Part shown: one piece after another, positions 25,925 to 33,435 of the stretch
How positions within the stretch are numbered: the stretch's first letter is position 1
Layout: each line of letters starts with the position of its first letter
DNA from: Pseudomonas sp. R4-35-07
GTDB lineage: Bacteria > Pseudomonadota > Gammaproteobacteria > Pseudomonadales > Pseudomonadaceae
NCBI RefSeq assembly: GCF_003852235.1
Contig: NZ_CP027732.1
Coordinates: 2,604,001 to 2,668,000, forward strand
Length of the DNA stretch: 64,000 nt
Direction of reading: 5' to 3'
Translations under genes and position numbers: made by a program
The notes under the pieces: model-generated
Databases searched by the model: none
Told to the model about the DNA's origin: nothing
What the model saw: the letters and a program-made list of their open reading frames with translations, nothing else

Positions 25925-26833
25925 ATGAACCGCAACGACCTGCGCCGCGTCGACATGAACCTGCTGGTGATTTTCGAAGCGCTGATGTTCGAAAAAAACC
26001 TGACCCGGGTCGCCGAAAAACTCTTTATGGGCCAGCCGGCGGTGAGTGCGGCACTGGGCCGCCTGCGCGACTTGTTCGACGACCCGTTGCTGCTGCGCAA
26101 CGGTCGCGGCATGGAACCCACGCCACGGGCGCTGGCGATACTCAAGGAACTGCAACCGGCCATGGACACCATTTCAGGCGCCGTCAGCCGCGCCAAGGAT
26201 TTCGACCCTTCCACCAGCTGCGCGGTGTTTCGCATCGGCCTGTCCGACGATGCGGAGTTCGGGTTGTTTCCGCCATTGCTCAGTCGCCTGCGCGAAGAGG
26301 CGCCGGGCATCATCGTGGTGGTGCGCCGGGCCAACTTCCTGCTGATGTCGTCGCTGCTGGCCAGCGGCGAAATCTCGGTGGGGGTGAGCTACACCACGGA
26401 ACTGCCGGCCAATGCCAAGCGCAAGAAGCTGCGGGACATTCCCTGCAAAGTGCTGCGCGGCGATGATGGCGAGGCGCCACTGACCCTCGACGATTATTGC
26501 GCCAGGCCCCATGCGATGGTGTCGTTCTCGGGCGACCTGAGCGGCAATATTGACCTGGACCTGGCACGCATCGGACGTTCGCGCCGGGTAGTGCTGGCGG
26601 TGCCGCAGTTCAGCGGGTTGCGTGCGCTGTTGGCAGGCACGCAGATCATCGCGACCGTGCCGGATTACGCGGCCTGCGCCTTGACCGAAGGCACCCGCCT
26701 GCGAGCCGAGGACCCGCCGTTTGCGATCGATGCGGCAGAGCTGTCGATGGTGTGGAGCGGGGTGCATGACAATGACCCGGCCGAGCGGTGGTTGCGCGGG
26801 CGGATTGCGGAGCATATGGCGGCGGCGAACTGA
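25925..26833 (+). CDS. LysR-family transcriptional regulator
   Basis: DNA-binding regulator of 302 residues: N-terminal winged HTH (about 9-68, FEALMFEKNLTRVAEKL and AVSAALGRLRDLF) and a periplasmic-binding-like sensor domain (about 95-300). The start at ATG 25925 gives the usual MNRNDLRRVDMNLL opening of the NodD/PcaQ-like branch. It stands divergent from the short AraC gene; 132 bases downstream begins the ABM/amidohydrolase operon in the same direction, which it may control (inference). Confidence 0.9.
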   Translation: MNRNDLRRVDMNLLVIFEALMFEKNLTRVAEKLFMGQPAVSAALGRLRDLFDDPLLLRNGRGMEPTPRALAILKELQPAMDTISGAVSRAKDFDPSTSCAVFRIGLSDDAEFGLFPPLLSRLREEAPGIIVVVRRANFLLMSSLLASGEISVGVSYTTELPANAKRKKLRDIPCKVLRGDDGEAPLTLDDYCARPHAMVSFSGDLSGNIDLDLARIGRSRRVVLAVPQFSGLRALLAGTQIIATVPDYAACALTEGTRLRAEDPPFAIDAAELSMVWSGVHDNDPAERWLRGRIAEHMAAAN

Positions 26834-26845
26834 CTGCCAGATCAA

Positions 26846-26875
26846 ATGTGGGAGGGGTTAAGCCCCCTCCCACAT
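26846..26875. terminator. Compact REP-derived hairpin after the LysR gene
   Basis: ATGTGGGAGGGG and CCCCTCCCACAT pair exactly around a short loop. It keeps the outer arms of the local GI REP but lacks the usual inner sequence, as if a REPIN had lost its centre. It can act as a terminator between the LysR gene and the next operon. Confidence 0.75.
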
Positions 26876-26965
26876 AAAAGCCAAACAGCACATACATCCA
26901 ATTCCCCGCCGTCCCAGCTCGGCAAACTTCCCCCATCGCTCAATGCCCTGGGGAAACACCCAATC

Positions 26966-27556
26966 ATGGACCCAACACCCAACACCAGCCCCGACGAAGT
27001 CGTCACGCTGGTCGTCAAGCACCGGGTCAAGCCCGGCCGCGAAACCGAGTACGAAGCCTGGCTGCGCCGCATCGTGCGCATTGCCGGCGAGCGCCCCGGC
27101 CACCTTGGCGTCGACGTAGTGCGCAGCCAGCAGGGCGGCATGGCGCTGTTTACCTGCGTACTGCGCTACCGCTCCACCGACGCCCTGGAGTTGTGGCTCG
27201 AGTCGCCACAACGTCGGGCCCTGATCGATGAAGCGGCGCCAATGCTGGCCGACGGCGACCAGACTGAAATCGGCGGCGCCAATGAATTCTGGTTCGCCCC
27301 CCAGGCCGACGGCGCCGCCAAGCCGCCGCGCTGGAAGCAAGCGGTGGTGAGCCTGTTTGTGATCCTGCCGCAAACCCTGCTCCTGCCGTTTATCTGGGGG
27401 CCGATCCTGCGGTTGCACCCGTTTCTGTCCAACTACGTGGTCTCCACCTTCCTGGTCACCCTGACCATCGTGCTGCTGGTGGTTTACCTGCTGATGCCGG
27501 CCGCCACCCGCCTGTTTGCTCCCTGGCTTGAAGCCTCTGAAAAGGAAACCCTATGA
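26966..27556 (+). CDS. ABM-domain protein with two C-terminal membrane helices
   Basis: A 196-residue protein: residues about 14-110 form an antibiotic-biosynthesis-monooxygenase (ABM) ferredoxin-like domain (VTLVVKHRVKPGRETEYEAWL; HLGVDVVRS; ALFTCVLRYRS). This is followed by two hydrophobic helices (about 128-150 and 156-180), so the domain is tethered to the inner membrane. The substrate is unknown; some ABM proteins of this form have no shown activity. ATG at 26966 was chosen because the upstream frame merely reads through the REP-like hairpin. Its stop overlaps the start of the amidohydrolase gene (ATGA). Confidence 0.85.
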   Translation: MDPTPNTSPDEVVTLVVKHRVKPGRETEYEAWLRRIVRIAGERPGHLGVDVVRSQQGGMALFTCVLRYRSTDALELWLESPQRRALIDEAAPMLADGDQTEIGGANEFWFAPQADGAAKPPRWKQAVVSLFVILPQTLLLPFIWGPILRLHPFLSNYVVSTFLVTLTIVLLVVYLLMPAATRLFAPWLEASEKETL

Positions 27557-29391
27557 ACGCCGATCTGATTCTGTTCAATGGCCAGTTCCACACCGTGGAC
27601 CGGGAAAACCCACGCGCCACCGCCGTCGCCATCCGTGACGGACGCTTCGTCGCCGTGGGCACTGACGGTGAAGCCATGGCCCTGCGCGGTAGCGGCACCC
27701 AGGTCATCGACCTCAAGGGCCGCACCGTGATTCCCGGCCTCAACGACTCGCACCTGCACCTGATCCGTGGCGGGCTGAACTACAACCTCGAGTTGCGTTG
27801 GGAAGGCGTGCCGTCCCTGGCCGATGCCTTGCGCATGCTCAAGGATCAGGCCGACCGCACCCCCACGCCGCAGTGGGTGCGCGTGGTGGGCGGCTGGAAC
27901 GAATTCCAGTTTGCCGAAAAACGCATGCCGACCCTGGAGGAGCTCAACCAGGCTGCGCCGGACACGCCGGTGTTCGTGCTGCACCTGTACGACCGCGCCT
28001 TGCTCAACCGGGCCGCGTTGCGCGTGGCCGGTTACACCAAGGACACGCCGAACCCACCAGGCGGCGAGATCGTGCGCGACAGTAACGGCAACCCCACCGG
28101 CATGCTGGTGGCGCGGCCCAACGCGATGATCCTGTATTCCACGCTGGCCAAAGGCCCGAAACTGCCCTTGGAATATCAAGTCAACTCCACCCGCCAGTTC
28201 ATGCGTGAACTCAATCGCCTGGGCCTGACCAGCGCCATCGATGCCGGCGGCGGTTTCCAGAACTATCCCGACGACTACGCGGTGATCGAGCAACTGGCCA
28301 AGGACCAGCAGTTGACGGTGCGCATCGCCTACAACCTGTTCACCCAGAAGCCCAAGGAAGAGCTCAGCGACTTCAAGAATTGGACCGGCAGCGTCACCCT
28401 GCACCAGGGCGATGACTACCTGCGCCACAACGGCGCCGGCGAGATGCTGGTGTTTTCGGCTGCCGACTTCGAAGACTTCCTCGAGCCGCGCCCGGACCTG
28501 CCGCTGACCATGGAACAGGAGCTGGAGCCGGTGGTACGCCATCTGGTGGAACAGCGCTGGCCGTTCCGCCTGCACGCCACGTACGACGAGTCGATCTCGC
28601 GCATGCTCGACGTGTTCGAAAAGGTCAACCGCGACATACCGTTCAATGGCCTGCCGTGGTTCTTCGACCACGCCGAAACCATCACCCCGAAAAACATCGA
28701 GCGCGTGCGCGCCCTGGGCGGCGGCATTGCGATCCAGGACCGCATGGCATTCCAAGGCGAATACTTCGTCGAGCGTTACGGTGCCAGGGCCGCCGAAGCC
28801 ACGCCGCCGATCAAGCGCATGCTCGCTGAAGGCGTACCGGTGGGCGCGGGCACCGATGCCACGCGGGTGTCGAGCTACAACCCGTGGACCTCGCTGTACT
28901 GGATGGTCAGCGGCCGCACCGTCGGTGGCCTGGAGCTGCATGCCGAGGGCTTGCCGCGCCTCACCGCGTTGGAACTGTTTACCCACGGCAGCGCCTGGTT
29001 TTCGTCCGAGCAGGGCAAGAAAGGCCAGATCAAGGTCGGCCAACTGGCAGACGTGGCAGCGTTGTCGGCGGACTTTTTCAGTGTCGATGAAGAAGCCATC
29101 AAGTGGATCGAATCGGTACTGACCGTGGTCGGCGGCAAGGTCGTCTACGGCGCCGGTGACTTCGAAGATTTCGCGCCACCGCGCGTTCCGGTACTGCCGG
29201 ACTGGTCGCCGGTGGTCAAGGTGCCGGGGCACTGGCGCCCCAGCTCACCGCTGCAAGCTCAAGTTCACCAGTGCAGCGGCCCGTGTGGCGTGCATTCCCA
29301 CAGCCATGAAAAAGCCCGTCTTTCCAGCGTGCCGGTCAGCGACTTCCAGGGTTTCTGGGGTGCGTTTGGCTGTTCGTGCTTTGCCTTCTGA
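27553..29391 (+). CDS. YtcJ-like metal-dependent amidohydrolase
   Basis: Predicted hydrolase of the amidohydrolase-3 family, 612 residues; the substrate is unknown. Metal-site signatures are DSHLHL (about 66-71), RLHATYDESISR (about 337), WFFDHAET (about 372) and GAGTDATRVSSYNPW (about 433). The last 60 or so residues, with CSGPCGVHSHSHEKAR and CSCF, are unusual for the family; the Cys/His-rich tail might bind a metal. The start overlaps the ABM gene stop, so the two are translationally coupled. It is followed 27 bases later by the isochorismatase-family gene. Confidence 0.88.
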   Translation: MNADLILFNGQFHTVDRENPRATAVAIRDGRFVAVGTDGEAMALRGSGTQVIDLKGRTVIPGLNDSHLHLIRGGLNYNLELRWEGVPSLADALRMLKDQADRTPTPQWVRVVGGWNEFQFAEKRMPTLEELNQAAPDTPVFVLHLYDRALLNRAALRVAGYTKDTPNPPGGEIVRDSNGNPTGMLVARPNAMILYSTLAKGPKLPLEYQVNSTRQFMRELNRLGLTSAIDAGGGFQNYPDDYAVIEQLAKDQQLTVRIAYNLFTQKPKEELSDFKNWTGSVTLHQGDDYLRHNGAGEMLVFSAADFEDFLEPRPDLPLTMEQELEPVVRHLVEQRWPFRLHATYDESISRMLDVFEKVNRDIPFNGLPWFFDHAETITPKNIERVRALGGGIAIQDRMAFQGEYFVERYGARAAEATPPIKRMLAEGVPVGAGTDATRVSSYNPWTSLYWMVSGRTVGGLELHAEGLPRLTALELFTHGSAWFSSEQGKKGQIKVGQLADVAALSADFFSVDEEAIKWIESVLTVVGGKVVYGAGDFEDFAPPRVPVLPDWSPVVKVPGHWRPSSPLQAQVHQCSGPCGVHSHSHEKARLSSVPVSDFQGFWGAFGCSCFAF

Positions 29392-29418
29392 TTGTCACTA
29401 CCCAAAGGAGTTACCCGC

Positions 29419-30036
29419 ATGACTTATTCGCGCTTGAACAAAGATGATGCTGTTGTACTGCTGGTCGATCACCAGACCGGCCTGATTTCGCTGGTGCAGG
29501 ATTTCTCCCCCAACGAATTCAAGAACAACGTACTGGCCCTGGCCGACGTGGCGAAGTTCTTCAACCTGCCGACCATCCTGACCACCAGCTTCGAAAGCGG
29601 CCCCAATGGCCCGCTGGTACCGGAACTCAAGGCGCTGTTCCCGGACGCGCCGTACATCGCCCGCCCTGGCCAGATCAACGCCTGGGACAACGAAGAGTTC
29701 GTCAAGGCTGTCAAGGCGACCGGCCGCAAGCAGATCATCATTGCCGGTGTCGTAACCGATGTGTGCGTCGCGTTCCCGACCCTGTGTGCCCTCGATGAAG
29801 GCTTTGAGGTGTTCGTGGTCACCGACGCCTCCGGCACCTTCAACGAAACCGTGCAACAAGCCGCCTGGGCGCGCATGACTGCGGCCGGTGCGCAACTGGT
29901 GAACTGGTTCGCCGTGGCCTGCGAGCTGCAGGTTGACTGGCGCAACGACATGGAAGGCCTGGCCAACCTGCTGTCACCGCGCATCCCCAACTACCGCAAC
30001 CTGATGAACAGCTACTCGGCGTTCACCGCCAAGTAA
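29419..30036 (+). CDS. YcaC-like isochorismatase-family hydrolase
   Basis: Cysteine hydrolase of 205 residues in the isochorismatase-like superfamily, close in pattern to E. coli YcaC. The expected triad parts are seen: Asp in LLVDHQTG (about 16), a Lys in the central region, and Cys in GVVTDVCVAFPTLCA (about 117). ATG 29419 follows AAAGGAG at a good distance. It is third in the ABM-amidohydrolase-isochorismatase operon; together these look like a degradation module for an amide or related ring compound (inference). Confidence 0.9.
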   Translation: MTYSRLNKDDAVVLLVDHQTGLISLVQDFSPNEFKNNVLALADVAKFFNLPTILTTSFESGPNGPLVPELKALFPDAPYIARPGQINAWDNEEFVKAVKATGRKQIIIAGVVTDVCVAFPTLCALDEGFEVFVVTDASGTFNETVQQAAWARMTAAGAQLVNWFAVACELQVDWRNDMEGLANLLSPRIPNYRNLMNSYSAFTAK

Positions 30037-30064
30037 CTCGTCCTCAAACCTGTCGGTAATCCCT

Positions 30065-30152
30065 GTGGGAGGGGGGCTTGCTCCCGATAGCGGTGTATCA
30101 GTCAGCTTATCTGTTGCTGACGCACCGCTATCGGGGGCAAGCCCCCTCCCAC
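30065..30152. repeat. REPIN after the amidohydrolase operon
   Basis: GI-type inverted REP pair; the left arm has one extra G (GTGGGAGGGGGGCTTGC). Lies between the isochorismatase gene and a LysR gene. Confidence 0.93.
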
Positions 30153-30233
30153 ATTTGCCTGTGTTCACATTTTGATTTGTGGTGCTGCGACCAACCGGTT
30201 ATAAAACAGCCCATCGTCCACCGAGAAGCGACA

Positions 30234-31115
30234 ATGAACCCTTTCGAAGACATGCGCCTGTTCTGCCAGGTCATGGAATCCGGCAGTTTCACCGCCGCCG
30301 CCGAGCAACTGGGCCTGTCCAAGCAGTTTGTCAGCCGCCGCCTGATCCAGCTCGAGGATCGCCTCGGCGTGCGCCTGCTCAACCGCTCCACGCGTCGCCT
30401 GGATGTCACGCCTCTGGGCCAGAGTTACTACGAATCCGCCTTGCGCCTGCTCAGTGATGTGGAGCAAGTGGAGCAGGGCATTGCCGGTCAGAACAGCGAA
30501 CCGCGCGGCACCATTCGCCTCAGCGCGCCGTTGTCGTTTGCCATGGCGCATCTGGGTTGCCTGTTGCCGCTGTTCTTGCAGCGCTATCCCGAGGTGGCGG
30601 TGGAAGTCGACCTCAGCGACCGCCCGGTGGACCTGATAGGTGAAGGCTACGACCTGGTGCTGCGCATCGGCACCCTGGAAGATTCCACCTTGATCGCCCG
30701 TCGCATCGCCAGCATCCCACGGGTCTACTGCGCCAGCCCCGACTACCTGGCCCTGCGCGGCACACCGCAAAAGCCCGATGACCTCGCCGCCCACGATTGC
30801 CTGCCCTACGGCCACGGCCGCCACGTGCAATGGCGCTTCAAGGGCAAGCTGCAAGCGCTGAACGTGAGCGGGCGCATGCGCGTCAATAACGGCGACCTGC
30901 TGCGTGACACCGCGATTGCCGGCCTGGGCGTGACCTACCTGCCGACCTTTATCGTCGGCGACGCGTTGAAGGACGGCCGCCTGGTCAGCGTACTGGACGC
31001 GTTCGCCCCCGAAGCCCTGACCTTATCGGCGGTGTACCCCCAGCATCGGCAGAGTTCGCGGCCGGTGCAGGCGTTGGTCGAGTTCCTGCGCGAACGCCTG
31101 GCTAGCGGCTGCTGA
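30234..31115 (+). CDS. LysR-family transcriptional regulator
   Basis: Regulator of 293 residues: winged HTH at about 5-63 (FCQVMESGSFTAAAEQLGLSKQFVSRRLIQLEDRLG) and a substrate-binding-like domain with the family features RLSAPLSFAMAHL and GYDLVLRIGTLEDSTL. The ATG at 30234 is used; the frame upstream translates the REPIN and is not coding. Its 3' end overlaps the end of the convergent AraC gene by 14 bases. Confidence 0.9.
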   Translation: MNPFEDMRLFCQVMESGSFTAAAEQLGLSKQFVSRRLIQLEDRLGVRLLNRSTRRLDVTPLGQSYYESALRLLSDVEQVEQGIAGQNSEPRGTIRLSAPLSFAMAHLGCLLPLFLQRYPEVAVEVDLSDRPVDLIGEGYDLVLRIGTLEDSTLIARRIASIPRVYCASPDYLALRGTPQKPDDLAAHDCLPYGHGRHVQWRFKGKLQALNVSGRMRVNNGDLLRDTAIAGLGVTYLPTFIVGDALKDGRLVSVLDAFAPEALTLSAVYPQHRQSSRPVQALVEFLRERLASGC

Positions 31116-32139
31116 ACAACTGACGGATCAGGCTGGGCGTGCTGCCGGTCCAGCGCTTGAACGCGCGCCGAAAGTTCGCCGCATCGTTGAAGTTCAGGTA
31201 CGCGGCGACTTCATCGTTGCTCAAGCCTTTGACCTGATACAGGTGCAACGCCATGTGCTTGCGTACCCGGTCCACCTGTTGCTGAAAGCCGGTGTCGTGC
31301 TTGTGCAGCTTGCGCTTGAGGGTCGCCGGGCTCATGGCGAAGGCCAGTGCGGCCTGTTCCAGGCTCGGCGGCTGGCGCACGTGCTCGCGCAGGTAGTCAT
31401 GGAGGCAGTCGAGAAAGCTGGCGGCAAAGCCCAACTGGTCGATCTGCTCGCGGGCGTGCTGGCGCGCCACCTGGCCTGCCGTGGCCGAGGCACCGGGCCA
31501 GGCGCGGGTCAGGTACTCGCGCGGCAGGCACATCATGTCCAACGGACGTTCGAAGCGCGTGTGTTCGCCCAGGTGCACCCAGTATTGCTCCACATAGCGC
31601 GGCTCGGCGTGGCTGAAAGCGCACACCCACGGCAGGCGCTGGCCGCTGAGCCATTGGCTCATGGCCACCAGCGAGGTCATGCTCGCCTCCAGCACAAAAC
31701 GCCAGTGCTCGCCGGCGCCGCAACTGTCCCGCCAGTACAGGTAGGCATGGTGCTCATCCAGCTCCAGGTCCAACGTAACCAGCGGGCTGAGCAGCACCTG
31801 TTGCTGGATCAGGATCTCCAGCGCCTGGTGCAGATTCTGCGCATGCCCGAGGGCATGGCTGGCCGCGCCATAGTGGCCGGGCAGCAAGCGTTGGCCAAAC
31901 AGGAAACTGCTGTCATCGGCGTCCAGCAGTTTGCGGCTGTTGCCGATCACGTCGAGGAACTGCCGGGGGCTCAAGCGGGCGTTGCCGGCCAGGATGTCTT
32001 CGTGGAACAGCCCGGTGCCGCGCAGCAGGCGATGGCTGTCGATGTCCCGAGACAACGCCAGGTCGATCAACGTGGCAGGTTGGTAATGGCCGGGAATGAA
32101 GCGGCTGTCGCTTTCATACCAGCTGGCTTTGACGGCCAT
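31102..32139 (-). CDS. AraC-family regulator (OruR/ArgR-like layout)
   Basis: A 345-residue regulator with an N-terminal ligand-binding domain of the arabinose-binding type found in the OruR/VirS group (FIPGHYQPATLIDLALSRDIDSHRLLRGTGL onward). A C-terminal AraC domain follows (about 240-340; AMSPATLKRKLHKHDTGFQQQ and YLNFNDAANFRRAFKRWTGSTPS). Its ATG at 32139 lies one base past the stop of the upstream degenerate-GGDEF gene, so the two are co-transcribed and probably coupled. It overlaps the convergent LysR gene by 14 bases. Confidence 0.9.
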   Translation of the reverse strand: MAVKASWYESDSRFIPGHYQPATLIDLALSRDIDSHRLLRGTGLFHEDILAGNARLSPRQFLDVIGNSRKLLDADDSSFLFGQRLLPGHYGAASHALGHAQNLHQALEILIQQQVLLSPLVTLDLELDEHHAYLYWRDSCGAGEHWRFVLEASMTSLVAMSQWLSGQRLPWVCAFSHAEPRYVEQYWVHLGEHTRFERPLDMMCLPREYLTRAWPGASATAGQVARQHAREQIDQLGFAASFLDCLHDYLREHVRQPPSLEQAALAFAMSPATLKRKLHKHDTGFQQQVDRVRKHMALHLYQVKGLSNDEVAAYLNFNDAANFRRAFKRWTGSTPSLIRQLFSSR

Positions 32140-32140
32140 C

Positions 32141-33055
32141 TCAAGCGCTTTTCGCAAGGGGTTGCTTGGCCCGCGCCAGCGCCAGGTTCAGGCGCCTGAG
32201 CAGATCGTGGGGCGGCTCGTCCAGGGCCATTACCACCGCCGTGGTCGCCGCCAGTTGCAGGCGTTCGCCCTGCAGCCGGGTTTTGTGCGCCAGGCTCTGC
32301 ACCGCTTGCTGCAACTCCAGCGCCAACCCCTGAGCCTGGCGCTCGCCGGTGTTGGCCAGCAGCACCACAAAGCGGTCGCCCGCCAGGCGGCACAGCAGGT
32401 CCTGGCGGCGCAGGTTGAGCAACAGCACATGGCTGACCGCCTGCAGTACCGCATCGCCCTCGGCATGCCCGTAGGCCTGGTTGATGGCGGCAAAGTGGTC
32501 CAGGTCCAGGGCCAGCAGCGACAGCGGTTGCTGCTGGTCGCGGCTGTCGTGCAGGCTGCTTTCGAGCTGGCGCTTGAGGTAGTCGGCACCGGCCAGGGGC
32601 GTGAGTTTGTCGAACAGCCGATGCTCGCGGAACAGGCGCTCGCGCTTTTCCATCTGTGCACTGATCGCCAGTTGTTCGCGGTGCCAGTGGTAGATGCCGA
32701 TCGTCAGCAGGATCATGCCCACCGGCATCGGCCCCGACTCCAGCCAGTGGTCCCAGGTGATGCTGTCGGGCAGGCGAATGAACTCGTCGAGGCTGTCGAT
32801 CCACCAGGAAAAGAAGATGCACGACAGGCCCAGTGCCAAGTAGTTGGTGACTCGCCCGGCGGGGCGGCTTTTCAGTACCAGGCCGAGCCATATCAACGCG
32901 AGCAGCGCCGAACCGCCTTCACCGACGATATCCAGCCACACCCACTCACTGAGGCTTTTGAGCTCGCCGCAGGCCAGGTGCAGGATCAGCCCGAGGTTGG
33001 CAGCGATCAGCAGCAGGGCGAGCTTCCAGCGATGGGGTTTGAGCACGCAGAACAT
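32141..33055 (-). CDS. Membrane protein with degenerate GGDEF domain
   Basis: A 304-residue inner-membrane protein with five or so N-terminal helices (about 12-125), a short linker, and a diguanylate-cyclase-like domain (about 145-300). The fold markers LTPLAGADYLKRQL and LALDLDHFAAINQAYGHAEGD are present. The catalytic GG(D/E)EF signature is replaced by AGDRF (225-229), so cyclic-di-GMP synthesis is unlikely. It may act as a nucleotide or ligand sensor. It sits directly before, and probably coupled to, an AraC regulator, which suggests a membrane input to that regulator (inference). Confidence 0.85.
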   Translation of the reverse strand: MFCVLKPHRWKLALLLIAANLGLILHLACGELKSLSEWVWLDIVGEGGSALLALIWLGLVLKSRPAGRVTNYLALGLSCIFFSWWIDSLDEFIRLPDSITWDHWLESGPMPVGMILLTIGIYHWHREQLAISAQMEKRERLFREHRLFDKLTPLAGADYLKRQLESSLHDSRDQQQPLSLLALDLDHFAAINQAYGHAEGDAVLQAVSHVLLLNLRRQDLLCRLAGDRFVVLLANTGERQAQGLALELQQAVQSLAHKTRLQGERLQLAATTAVVMALDEPPHDLLRRLNLALARAKQPLAKSA

Positions 33056-33174
33056 GGGTGCGGGTCCTTGGATGGTCCAGTCGTGAGCGCCAGCACAGCA
33101 GATGCATGTGACGGTTGGATGACGGTGGAGGAGGGTCGGATCAGCTCACATCAAAGGGCGATGAAAATCAAAAT

Positions 33175-33261
33175 GTGGGAGGGGGCTTGCTCCCGATAGC
33201 GGTGCATCAGTCAGAGCTATTGGGGCTGACACACCGCTATCGGGGGCAAGCCCCCTCCCAC
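33175..33261. repeat. REPIN between the GGDEF-like gene and the phytase locus
   Basis: GI-type inverted REP pair, arms GTGGGAGGGGGCTTGC and complement, in a divergent intergenic region. Confidence 0.94.
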
Positions 33262-33344
33262 AGGGGATCTTCACAGGTCATATCAGCTCATTTGCACCGG
33301 CAGTACCGCGCTGAACCCCGGTTTACGGGCCTTCACACCGAGTT

Positions 33345-33362
33345 CTGTCACAGAACCGTCAT
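33345..33362 (+). promoter_or_regulatory. Pho box (PhoB site) before the receptor-phytase operon
   Basis: CTGTCAC (33345-33351), four bases, CCGTCAT (33356-33362). Each is a 6/7 match to the PhoB half-site CTGTCAT, with the standard 11-base period. TAGCTT at 33373-33378 is a fair -10 at the spacing typical of PhoB-activated promoters. This places the receptor and probably the phytase under phosphate starvation control. Confidence 0.75.
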
Positions 33363-33435
33363 CCCCCACCCCTAGCTTGCCCTTCCAGTTGCCGGGCCCC
33401 TTGCCTGGCGCCAACGGATTCTTGGGGAGGGTTTC

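Larger units (their letters stand above)
33056..33435. other. 380-base gene-free region: REPIN and phytase-locus leader
   Basis: No gene is evident. It holds the REPIN at 33175-33261, the Pho box at 33345-33362 and a good ribosome site (GGGGAGG) before the receptor start at 33436. The promoter of the GGDEF-like gene must also lie in its left part. Confidence 0.8.

Noticed and set aside
27484..29232. Long minus-strand frame opposite the amidohydrolase
   Set aside because: Antisense shadow; the plus frame has clear catalytic motifs and operon overlaps.
30078..30233. Upstream extension of the LysR frame through the REPIN
   Set aside because: Translated REPIN sequence; the ATG at 30234 begins a normal LysR N-terminus.
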